From contig CM062297.1 of NCBI GenBank assembly GCA_031216915.1, positions 536,570,971 to 536,634,970 of the forward strand: a DNA stretch of 64,000 nucleotides, in the 5' to 3' direction. Source of the DNA: Pictodentalium vernedei. Lineage: Eukaryota > Mollusca > Scaphopoda > Dentaliida > Dentaliidae. Positions 8,231-19,500 of this stretch are shown piece after piece. The notes under the pieces are model-generated. The model worked only from the letters and a program-made list of their open reading frames with translations. It was not told the origin of the DNA and searched no databases. The position numbers and the translations under genes were made by a program. Position 1 is the first letter of the stretch, and every line of letters starts with the position of its first letter.

Positions 8231-9769
8231 AATTTAAAAGGTTGTAGTCTGCATAAGATCTGGGGGTGGGAGTTGGTGGTGTCTTAACTTTGATTTGAAT
8301 TACAGCTAGTCAGATTTACTGGCAGTCTGGGAGCCCACAAAACCTACTTTTGTGTTCCAACAAGAACTATCTGGGAAACTATTTTTATTTCTTATTGATT
8401 CTGTACCCATTTTCAGAAGATGGGAGTGTGAATAAATTTGATGAAATAAAAAATACAAAAGTGAAACAAATCGGAACAAACTTGAATCAGATCCACCCCA
8501 CAATGTTGCATACCAAATATCAAAAGATTCTGCCTGCTAGATCTGGAGAAGATTTTTTAAGAAATTTGCCTGAAATGCACTTAGTTCGAATACGGGCTTC
8601 TATAGTGAGCTCAAATATGAATCCAGGGGGCTGATTTGAACAAACTTGAATCAGATCCACCCCACAATGTTGCATACCAAATTTGAAAAGATTTTGCCTG
8701 CTGGATCTGGAGAAGAAGATTTTTGAAGAAATTTGCCTGAAATGCTCTAAGTTCGAATTCGAGCTTCTATAGTGAGCCCAAATATGAATCTAGGGAGCCA
8801 ATTTGAACAAACTTGAATCAGACCCACCCCACAATGTTGCATACCAAATATCAAAAGATTCTGCCTGCTGGATCTGGAGAAGAAGATTTTTTAAGAAATT
8901 TGCTTGAAATGCACTAAGTTCGAAATCAGGCTCCTATACTGAGCCCAAATATGAACCTAGGGGGCCGATTTGAACAAACTTGAATCAGATCCACCCTACA
9001 ATGTTGCATACCAAATATCAAAAGATTCTGCCTGCTGGATCTGGAGAAGAAGATCTTTTAATTTTTTCCCATTGCCTACAGTGTTGAAAAGTGCTGACTC
9101 AACACTTTTTCAAAGTCCTGAAAAAAGTACCTTGTGATCAAACCGATAGGGATTTTTTTTAACCATTCTATTCTACTGGATAAAAGTAAGCTTTATACAA
9201 AATAAGAATTCTCTGTGCTGTGTAGTTTTGGAGATATGGCAGTTTTAAGGTTTTTCCTATTTTTAGCTCCCGAGGTTCCCACGGGGAAACGAGAAAAAAA
9301 TTTTTTGCATCAATCAACTGCTTATGACCCTATTATCATCTTATATCAAATTTGGTTCAAATTGACCATATGGTTCTGAAAATAGAAATTTTAGGTCCTC
9401 CCATAACGAAGGCAAATAATGCCCGACAAACTTCTCTTGAACAAACTTGATTCTAAACCTCAAAAGGACTCTGTATACCACATATCAAGTCTCTGCTACT
9501 GGTGGTTCATTAGAAGATTTTCAAAAAATTTGGCCATTTTTTCCCCACCCCTCTGCTCAATATGAGCCAAAACCTAATTTGCATAAAAATCAAAATGCCC
9601 CTATATAACCACTACTTACATGAAATTTAATTAAAATGTGGCCAGTGGTTTAGGAGAAAGAGGCTCAAACACCACCTTCATGCAGGACGACAGACGACGG
9701 ACGGACAGACGACGGACGAAGAGTGATCAGAAAAGCTCACCCTGACTTTCAGTCAGGTGAGCTATAAAT
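8231..9769 (+). mobile_element. Pearl-like element, 3' part with core repeats
   Basis: There are four copies of a core monomer of about 167 bp (8470-9060), each with ACCAAATATCAAAAGATTCTG and a GAGAAGAAGATTTT box. A 3' region follows, then a GACGACGGACGG tract (9688-9722) and the terminal hairpin AAGCTCACCCTGACTTTCAG/TCAGGTGAGCT ending at about 9769. No 5' terminus was found. It is noncoding; the short ORFs here are monomer translations. Confidence 0.75.
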
Positions 9770-10436
9770 AGAAGGTACACATCTTCACTGTACGTAAAAG
9801 AATGTCTGAGAGTTTCAATGAAATCTGTTCACTTTGTAAGAGGAGTTGTGTACCCCTCCCCCTCCTCCACCAAGAAACATTTTACAACAGTAAAAGAGTG
9901 TTTAAGGTAGACAGCACAAACACTGCATGCCCCCCCCCCCCCCCACACCTCCACCCCAAAGCTTGAATTAACAAAGCCCATTTTTAAATATGTGAAACTG
10001 TATTTTATTATTATTTATTGGTGTTTAAGGTCACATATTTCTGCACAATGGCTAATCATGACCTCGACAGTTTTACGGGTGGAGGAAGCCGGAGTTCCCA
10101 GAGAGAACCATCGAGCAAAGGCGAGCAACTGTCAGCTCCCCAACATACTAACTCCACACAAGAAGGGTTAGCATTGATTGAAGACAGTGCACCATCGAGA
10201 TGCGCTACGCCTTAGTACACAACGTCACCGTGCCCCCACGTGGACAATGGGGTGAAGTGTCTTGCCCAAGGACACAACGCATGCGAAACTGTAAAAATGA
10301 AAATATCTGAAAACAAAATAGAAGGTACACATCTTCACTGAATGTAAAAGAATGTTTGAAGGTTTCACTGAAATCAATTCACTAGTTTTAAAGAGGTCGC
10401 AGATAGCAAATGTCAATACCCCCTCCCCCATACCTA

Positions 10437-10467
<31 letters not shown>

Positions 10468-11613
10468 ACAAGCTTGAATTGACAAAGCCCATTTTTAAAC
10501 ATGGGAAACCCGAAAAATGAAAATATCTAAAAACAGAACAGGAGGTGCACATCTTCAATATATGTAAAAGAAGGTCTGACAGTTTCAATGAAATCTGTTC
10601 AATGGTTTAAGAGGAGTTGCGGATAGCAGATCTGTACAGAATGTCAATTGAATTTGACAAAGTTAATTTTTCAACATGGGAAACTGAAAAAGAAAATATC
10701 TGAAAACAAAATAGGAGGTGCACATCTTCAATGTATGTAAAAGAACGTCTGAGAGTTTCAATGAAATCGGATCACTGGTTTAAGAGGAGTTGCAGATAGT
10801 AGATGTGCATCCCCCCCCCCACTCCCCCCACCCCCACCCAAAGCGTAACAGGCCTATAACATAACAGACGGACAGACGTATGTCGGAATATGAAAATATC
10901 TGAAAGAAAAATAGGAGATGCACATCTTCAGTGCACGTAAAAGAATGTGTGAGAGTTCCAATGGAGTTTGTTCATTGGTTTAAGAGGAGTAGTGGATAGC
11001 AGATCTATACCCCTCCGTACTAAAACCTGAATTGAGAAAGAACATTTTTGAATATGGGGAACTGTAAATATGAAAATATCTGAAAAGAAAATAGGGGGTG
11101 CACATCTGCAATGCATGTTAAAGAACGTCTGGAAGTTTCAATGAAATCTGTTCAATGGTTTAAGAGGAGTTGTGGATAGCAGATCTGTGCAGAATGTAAA
11201 TTGAATTTTACAAAGTTCATTTTTCAATATGGGAAACTGTAAAAAAAGAAAATATCTGAAAAGAAAACAGGAGGTGCACATCTTCAATGTATGTAAAAGA
11301 ATGTCTGTGAGTTTCAATGGAATCCGTTCACTGGTTTAAGAGGAAATGCGGATAGCAGATGTGTACATCCCTAAAGCGTAAAGGATGGGCAGACGGACGG
11401 ACATCGAAATATGGAAATATCTGAAAGAAAAATAGGAGGTGCACATCTTCAATGTATGTAAAAGACGGTCTGAGAGTTCCAATGGAGTTTGTTCAATGGT
11501 TTAAGAGGAGTAGTTGATAGAAGATCTATACCCCTCCCTACTAAAACCTGAATTGACAAAGACCATTTTTGAACATGGGGAACAAAGTTCATTTTTCAAT
11601 ATGGGAAACTGTA
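9770..11613 (+). repeat. Array of ~170-220 bp monomers (TGCACATCTTCAATGTATG type)
   Basis: Starts of the box GGTGCACATCTTCA-TG recur at about 9772, 10321, 10540, 10712, 10913, 11094, 11270 and 11441. Each unit then has TTTCAATGAAATCTGTTCA and GGTTTAAGAGGAGT, with C runs of variable length (9931-9946, 10437-10453, 10811-10820). Short ACAGACGGACGG tracts close some units. A SINE sits at 10003-10280. There is no gene. Confidence 0.75.
10003..10280 (-). mobile_element. tRNA-derived SINE, 5'-truncated
   Basis: A copy of the SINE seen in full at 14823-15183, in reverse orientation. It lacks the tRNA-like head and stops within the GTGTCCTTGGGCAAGACAC part. It is flanked by 13-bp duplications with one difference (ATGTGAAACTGTA 9990-10002, ATGCGAAACTGTA 10281-10293). 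5' truncation with target duplication fits target-primed reverse transcription. Confidence 0.85.
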
Positions 11614-12696
11614 ATGAAAGTGTCAATGACACTGCAGCTCAATGCGTTTAAGACATGTACATGTATAGTATGTGACGCAGCAATGGCAAACATCTTGGTA
11701 ATGACCTGATAACAAAGGTACATGTAAAGTATTGTAACGGTCTGTACATAAATGCTGACCGTAGCCTGTAACAAATAATATATAGGTAAAGTATTGTAAA
11801 GGTGGGGTGACAGTTAGATGCTAAACTAGAAAAGAAATCTTTGAGTCCCAGAGTGGGTCTGACTGAACCCAAAAATATTTGTTCTCATAGCACAGTGATA
11901 ACAAAGGCACCCAAAACACTCGTTCCTGTCACAAGGAGATAACAAAGGTACCCCAAGAAGTTTCGTGAAGATTGGTTCATAAATACAGACTCTCTAGCCC
12001 AAGCCATATTGACATGTACACTCACTGTGTATAAGTAGCACTGAACAAATCAAAGTTCATCTAATTTGCATAATTTCTCCACGAGAAAAAACCTGTATTA
12101 TATGTGATGTATTCCATGTTACTAAACATTCATACAAAAATTTATTCAAATCAGAACTTTCATACAGAAGTTCTGTACAAAAAACTGATTGCACTAATTT
12201 TGGTACAAAATGGCTGCTGGTGGCCATCTTGAATTTTGGACCGCACCTAAAAACAATTGTTCTCGTCCCACGGTGATAACAAAGGTACCCAAGAAGTTTC
12301 GTAAAGATCGGTTCATAAATACAGCCTCTAGCCTGAGCCATATAGAAGCTGTGTACAAAAAACTGATTGGACCTAATTTCGGTACAAAATGGCCACTGGC
12401 AGCCATCTTGAATTTTGGACCACACCCAGAAACACTCGTTCTCATCCCAAGGTGATAACAAAGATGCCCAAGAAGTTTTGTGAAGATCGGTTCATAAATA
12501 CAGCCTCTAACCCGAGCCGTATTGACAGGTGCACTTACTGTGTATAAGTAGCACTGAATAAATCAAAGTTCATCTAATTTGCATAATTTCTGCTCAAGAA
12601 AAAAACCTGTATATATATATATATATATTCCATGTTACTAAACATTCATACAAAAATTTATTCAAATCAGAACTTCAATACAGAATTTCTTTTCAA

Positions 12697-14657
12697 ACAA
12701 GAGGCCCCACGGAAGCGCTCATCTTGTACAGAACACAATTTAAACAGAGTCCAAGAATGAGTCTACATTAAGCAAGCCATCTCCATAGGCTACACTGTCA
12801 ATCCTTGAGTCCCTCAGGAGTGACAAAAATAATCTGGGCATCATGCCTTTTCTTCAGTTGATCATAAGTAAAATGTAGAGCTCCCCTATGAAGCCCCTTG
12901 ATACAACCTATGTAGATTAATCTTAGTACCTCTAGAGGGTACGAATACAAAATTTTTAATTCTTCAGCAAAATGGCCAATTCCGGCTCCCATAGAGAGCC
13001 CAAATATTAACCCAGGCTCTTGATTTGAACACAGTTAAATCTGACTTCCCTAGAGATGTTGTGTACCGAATATGAAAGCATTCTGACTGTTGGATCTGAA
13101 GAAGAGAAATTGCAAAGAAATTTCTTCGAATTGCACTAAGTTCAAATTTGGGCTACTATAGAGAGCCCAAATATTAACCTATGGATCTGATTTGAACAAA
13201 ATTGAATCTGACCCCCCTAGAGATGTTGTATACCAAATGTGAAAGCATTCTGACAAGTGAATCTGAAGAAGAAGATTTTTGAAGAAATTCCCTCATATTG
13301 TACTAAGTTAAATTTCATGTTCCCATATGGAGCCCAAATATTAACCTAGGCACTCGAATTGAACAACCTGGAATCTGACCCCCCCCCCCCCTCCCCCCAT
13401 AGAGATGTTGTATACCAAATATAAAAGCATTCCGACTGGTGGATCTGAAGAAGAAGATTTTTAAAGAAATTTCCTCATATTGCACTAAGTAAAAATTTGG
13501 GCTACCATAGTGAGCCCAAATATATACCTAGGGATCTGATTTGACCAAACATCAATCTGACCCCCATAGAGATGTTGCATACCAAATATCAAAGCATTCT
13601 GACTGATGGATCTGAAGAAGAAGATTTTTTTTAAATTACCCTCCATATTGAACAAAGATAAAATTTGGGCTTCCGTAGGAAGCCCAAATATTAACCTAGG
13701 GACTTGGTTTGAACAATTTAGAATCTGACCCTCATAACAATGATGTATACCAAATATTAAAAGATTTTGACTGGTGGTTCTGAAGAAGAAGATTTTTAAA
13801 GAATATTCCCCATATTACCCTATGTTAAAGCTTCGGGCTCCTGTAGAGAGCCCAAATATGAACCAATGAGCTTTATTTCAACAAACTTTTATCTGACCCC
13901 CTATGAATGCTGTATACCAAATATCAAAAGATTCTGATGATTGGTTCTGGAGAAAAGATTTTTAAAAATTTTTGCAAATATGCTGACTCAGCATTTTTTC
14001 GATGGCCATTACAGAACACCCTAACATAACCGATGGCAATTTTTTTTTACCATTCAATTCTACTGGTCATAAGGATACTTCATACCAAATAAAAGCTCTC
14101 TGTTCCGTGGGGTTTGGGAAATATGGGCGTTTGAAAATATTTCTATTTTTAGCTCCCAGGGTTCCCATGGGGATGCAGGAATTTTTTTTTTTGCATGGGT
14201 CAAGTACTTATGACCCAATACTACCACAAACCAAATTTGGTTCATACCAGACCATAGGTTCAGAAAATAGAAATTTTGGGCGGGGCCAAAAATCTTACCC
14301 CTCCTATTACAAAGCCAAATATTACTTCACGAACTTCGTTTGAACAAACTTGATTCTACACCTCATATGGAAGCTCCATAGCAAATACCAAGTCATTGTA
14401 CACACTGGTTCTTGAGAAGATTTTAAAAATATTTTGGTGCATTTTCCCCCACTCCCTCCCTATGGGGCTGGGCATGCTGAGTTGAACAAAAATGAAATGC
14501 CCCTTTGGGACCATCACTCACACAAACTTTCACTTGAATTGGCCCAGTGGCTTTGGAGGAGAAGACCAAAACATGGTGTTGACGGACGACGGACGACAGG
14601 CGACGGACGGAGAGCGATGAGATTAGCTCAGCTTGACTTTTTCAAGATGAGCTAAAA
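12697..14657 (+). mobile_element. Pearl-like element, twin copy 1
   Basis: A 1.96-kb non-autonomous element beginning ACAAGAGGCCCCACGG followed by GCGCTCATCTTG. Five to six core monomers of about 165-170 bp follow (hairpin GGGCTACCATAGTGAGCCC in several). Next are a unique 3' region with TGCTGACTCAGCA, a GACGGACGACGGACGA tract (14580-14612) and a terminal hairpin ending CAAGATGAGCTAAAAA. The 5' GCTCATCTTG is the exact inverse of the 3' CAAGATGAGC. It is inserted in the outer element's AAAAAACTGATTG stretch. Nearly identical to 35281-37220. Confidence 0.85.
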
Positions 14658-14822
14658 AACTGATTGCACTAATTTTGGTACAAAATGGCCACTGGCAGCC
14701 ATCTTGAATTTTGGACCGCACCCAAAAACACTAATTCTCGTCCCAAGGTGATAACAAAGGTACCCAAGAAGTTTCGTGAAGATCGGTTCATAAATACAGC
14801 CTCCAGCCCTAGGCATATTGAC

Positions 14823-15183
14823 TGGGGGCACGGTGGCTCAGCAGGTAGAGGTGCAGGCTGCAAGCCGAGAGGTCCTCGGTTCGAATCCCACCTGTGGCAA
14901 CTGCATTGTGTCCTTGGGCAAGACACTTCACCCCCATTGCCCATGTGGGGGCACGGTGACGTCGTGTACTAAGGCGTACTGCACGTTGATGGTGCACTTG
15001 TCTTCAACCAATGCTAACCCTGCTTGTGTGGAGTTGGCATTTTGGGGAGCTGACAGTTGCTCACCGTTGCTCGGTGGTTCTCTCTGGGTACTCCGGCCTC
15101 CTCCGCCCGTAAAACTGTTATGGTCATGATTAGGCATTGTGCAGAAATATGTGACCTTAAAAACCCCAATAAATAAATAAATA
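14823..15183 (+). mobile_element. tRNA-derived SINE, full length
   Basis: The 5' end is tRNA-like: A box TGGCTCAGCAGG (14834-14845) and B box GGTTCGAATCC (14878-14888). A core with GTGTCCTTGGGCAAGACACTTCACC follows, then a body of about 230 bp and an AATAAATAAATA tail. It is flanked by 13-bp duplications with one difference (14810-14822 and 15184-15196). The tRNA-like head is not a functional tRNA gene. Other copies: 10003-10280, 33321-33686, 34046-34426, 59033-59243. Confidence 0.9.
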
Positions 15184-15586
15184 TAGGCGTATTGACATGT
15201 ACACTTACAGTGTATAAGTAGAACTGAATAAATCAAAGTTCACCTAATTTGCATAATTTCTGCACAAGAAAAAATGATAAATTTATACCAATTTGTATTT
15301 TTTTATACTTACCAATGGCCCAGACATAGCTGGTGCTAACTCTAAAATATCTAGGGCCAAACACAAATTTTGCCCCCCCCCCCCCCCCCCCCCCCAATCC
15401 CCAAAATTTGCATGCAAAACCGAAAATTAGAAGTCCTAACGGATCCTCCATACATTTACCCTTTGCGCATGCGCAGACGTCAGGAAGTGACCGGAATTGG
15501 CGCCAACACCATTCTTTGTAAAAGAGAGTATTACATAATAATTCAGCGGGGAGGTATGGGTACCCACTCATGGGAGGGCCCTTCCC

Positions 15587-15668
15587 GTCTGGGCCATTGG
15601 TAAGTATAAAAATATACAAATTGGTATAAATTTATCATATTTTTACATAGTATACCAATGGCCCAGAC
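15587..15668. repeat. DIRS-B internal complementary region
   Basis: The reverse complement of the DIRS-B right end (…GTGTAAAAATA) joined to its left end (TGATAAATTTATACC…), with a few base differences. It fixes the ends at 15275 and 41711. Confidence 0.85.
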
Positions 15669-16579
15669 ATAGCTGAATCGTAAATAGGTGGAGGGCTTAA
15701 GCCTTCTGAAATAATTCCAATCCTGCGGAACTTAGAACAGTTAGGAATTACATGTATGTCTCTCTATACAGTAATAGAGGAGACATATTCTAAACAAGGA
15801 GCCCAATGAAGTAATTCCTTAATGTAAGTATGAAGACAAGATCCTATCTAAGGTAAAAACAGCATCCTTCAAAGATACATATATTTTAAGCCAGATTATG
15901 GGTAAAACACCCCCCCACTCCCATTTTTTTGAAGAAACCTTCAAAATAAAAAAGGGGGAGAGCTCTGGAAACAATAAGAGTGGTACTCAACAACAATATA
16001 ATTAATCGTTGAACACGCACTCAGGTATTAATTCAAGATTAATAAATGGTGCTTAACGTTACTTCAGCAGTTACGGCTATAGCAACGATCCTGGAAATTA
16101 ATATTGCACAGTAAATAGTAGACAATGTACACATATACGTCGAAAACCGGTGATATATAAAAATATAACATACACATATCTAATCAAGCCACACAGAACG
16201 ATTCCTGAAGAGAAAACACACTTCCTGCATGACCCATAGGCGGCCACTATACAATAAATTCCAGTAACAACACTCTCCAACGTGAATAATCTGATATCTA
16301 TGATCATAAAAGCACATGTAATATGAGTACCAAACAAAATAGAAACTTGGATCTAGAGATGTACAAAGGTATGATTAACAGGCTCCTACACGGACCGCTC
16401 CCAAAAATAAATTATTATTTGAAGATCCACCAAATACAATAAAGCGTTAGCCTAATAATAATAATGCGCGAGAGCATATATATTAGCATGTAATCATCTG
16501 AATACCAGTTAACTGGTTATACAATATGCAGCCTGCGAGGTACTCAAGAGTAGCAATTTAATTGTGATGATTTATTAAA
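15669..16579. other. DIRS-B 3' noncoding remnant
   Basis: It begins ATAGCTGAATCGTAAATAGG as in the other DIRS copies, then diverges. From about 16060 on I see no match to DIRS-A and no gene. Confidence 0.5.
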
Positions 16580-19500
16580 ACAAGAGGCCCCACGTGGCCT
16601 TAATCGCTCACCTGACAAAGTGACTCTAAGAAGTATTTTAGGTCACCTTCACCATGTCATGCCTCATCAACATTAACTGGTTGAGTGATAGATTTTGTTT
16701 GAAGTTCAACATTTGTTACCTAAAATTAGTTTTATTTAAAATCATTGGTGTGTGGCCAATCTCCAATGATTTTTAATAAAGCAAATTTATCTCTGCAGAC
16801 AAACTGGTTTAGCATGAAGCACAAACAAGGAATGTGAAGAGATAGCCTTGGACATCTCTCCCCAACTGTGGATATCTTCCATGTGCTACATGTATATATT
16901 TGCATGCAAGAAAACAAAAATTTTCACAAATTTTATTTTTTTTTATCATCATTGGAACAAGCTCAAACAGCTTATTCCAATAGGGGTATGGGAAGATCAG
17001 GTATATTTTTGAGACAGAAATGTGAATATATAAATAATGGTGTTTTTTGTGAATGATGCTGGAGAATTTTGCGTAAAGATATGGTAAATGGTTTGTTCTA
17101 GATACAGAATGATGCAAAAGTATTTAAATTTGATTAGGCAAGTTGTTCCTATAATGCATTTAAAAATTGAAGTAACTGTTTTTTTGCTGACGAACTTTTA
17201 GGTGTGTGTGTCTGTGTTTGTGTGTGTGTGTGTGTGTTTGTGTGTGTGTGTTTGTGGGGGGGGGGGGGGGGGGGGGTAAGAGTGTTCTTGCAAACAAAAT
17301 TCCTGAAGAAATGGAAAATTTTATTTTTTGTGTGAAAGACATAGTGCGTGAATGTTGATTGGAACAAGCTTAGAGAGCTCATTTTAATGTGAAGTCATAA
17401 AGCTGTGTTTTACGTACGAAATTCTGGAATAACTAAAAAAATTGCTTTTTTGACTCAAAAAGCATGGTGTGCGACCTCTCATTGGAATGAGCTCAAAAAG
17501 CTCATTCCAATGGGGTATTTACAAGCGATAAGTACATGTATGTTTAAGAGACAAAAATTAAAATTTGAATAGCGATTTTTGCGAAGAATGCTGACAAGTT
17601 TTGGCAGTTATGCTGGTAAAAAGGTAAGATATGCAAAGTGGTTGTTTTTTAGAGGCGACATTTAATTAAGGGGAATTAACCCTTGATTACTGAGGTAACT
17701 TCTAAAAGTACTGAAATTTCATGAAGCAATGTGAATAACAGACAACAGTTGCCTAAAAATTTCATGAATAACTAAAATTTTTATTCCTTTGTCTCGAAAA
17801 CATGGCATATGACCTTTGTTGGAATGAGCTGAATGCGTGTGTTCCAATGAGGGGTCATAAAATTTGAACGAAGATTTGTGTGAATAATGCATTAGTACTG
17901 CTAGATTTGGGTAAACGGTTCACCCTGGATACCACCCCTTCTATAGTAGATCTTTTCTGCAAATTTTGTCTAAGATTCTATCAACTTTACAAATAAATAC
18001 GTTCATGAATCACAATCAGATCCACCCTACAATGTTGCATACCAAATATCAAAAGATTCTGCCTGCTGGATCTGGAGAAGAAGATTTTTTAAGAAATATG
18101 CCTGAAACGCACTAAGTTAAAATTTGGGCTCCTATATGGAGCCCAAATATAAACCCGGGGGGCCGATTTGAACAAACTTGAATCAGATCCACCCCACAAT
18201 GTTGCTTACCAAATATGAAAAGATTCTGAAGCTGGATCTGGAGAAGAAGATTTTTTAAGAAATTTGCCTGAAATGCACTAAGTTCGAATTCGAGCTTCTA
18301 TAGTGAGCCCAAATATGAAACTAGGAAGCCGATTTGAACAAACTTGAATCAGATCCACCCCACAATGTTGCATACCAAATATCAAAAGATTCTGCCTGCT
18401 GGATCTGGAGAAGAAGATTTTTTAATAAATTTGCCCGAAATGCACTAAGTGCGAATTCGGGCTTCTATATTAAGCCCAAATATGAATCCAGGGGGCCGAT
18501 TTGAACAAACTTGAATCAGATCCACCCCGCAATGTTGCATACCAAATATCAAAAGATTCTGCCTGCTGGATCTGGAGAAGAAGATTTTTGAAGAAATTTG
18601 CCTGAAATGCACTAAGCGCGAATTCGGGCTTCTATATTAAGCCCAAATATGAATCCAGGGGGCCAATTTGAACAAACTTGAATCAGATCCACCCCGCAAT
18701 GTTGCATACCAAATATCAAAAGATTCTGCCTGCTGGATCTGGAGAAGAAGATTTTTGAAGAAATTTGCCCGAAATGCACTAAGTTTGAATTCGAGCTTCT
18801 ATAGTGAGCCCAAATATGAATCCAGGGGGCCGATTTGAACAAACTTGAATCAGATCCACCCCGCAATGTTGCATACCAAATATCAAAAGATTCTGCCTGC
18901 TGGATCTGGAGAAGATGATTTTTTAAGAAATTTGCCTGAAATGCACTAAGTTCGAATTCGAGCTTCTATAGTGAGCCTAAATATGAATCTAGGAAGCCGA
19001 TTTGAACAAACTTGAATCAGATCCACCCCACAATGTTGCATACCAAATATCAAAAGATTCTGCCTGCTGGATCTGGAGAAGAAGATTTTTTAATAAATTT
19101 GCTTGAAATGCACTAAGTTCAAATTTGGGCTCCTATACTGAGCCCAAATATAAACCCAGGGGGCCGATTTGAACAAACTTGAATCAGATCCACCCCACAA
19201 TGTTGCTTACCAAATATGAAAAGATTCTGCCTGCTGGATCTGGAGAAGAAGATTTTTTAAGAAATTTGCATGAAATGCACTAAGTTCAAATTCGAGCTTC
19301 TATAGTGAGCCCAAATATGAATCTAGGAAGCCGATTTGAACAAACTTGAATCAGATCCACCCCACAATGTTGCATACCAAATATCAAAAGATTCTGCCTT
19401 CTGGATCTGGAGAAGAAGATTTTTTAAGAAATTTGCCTAAATGCACTAAGTTCGAAATCGGGCTCCTATACTGAGCCCAAATATGAACCCAGGGGGCCGA

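Noticed and set aside
12057-12461. 134-aa ORF and similar ORFs at 42668, 47191 and 48378
   Set aside because: The same peptide text (GPKFKMA, YESSDLNKFLYECLV) recurs because these are translations of one tandem core; no codon bias or domain.
14824-14900. tRNA gene
   Set aside because: A and B boxes are present, but the segment is the head of a SINE with target duplications and does not fold as a convincing tRNA with an acceptor stem.
15233-15619. 128-aa ORF with a Gly run
   Set aside because: It reads through the expanded DIRS-B ITR G run; artefact of a homopolymer in noncoding DNA.
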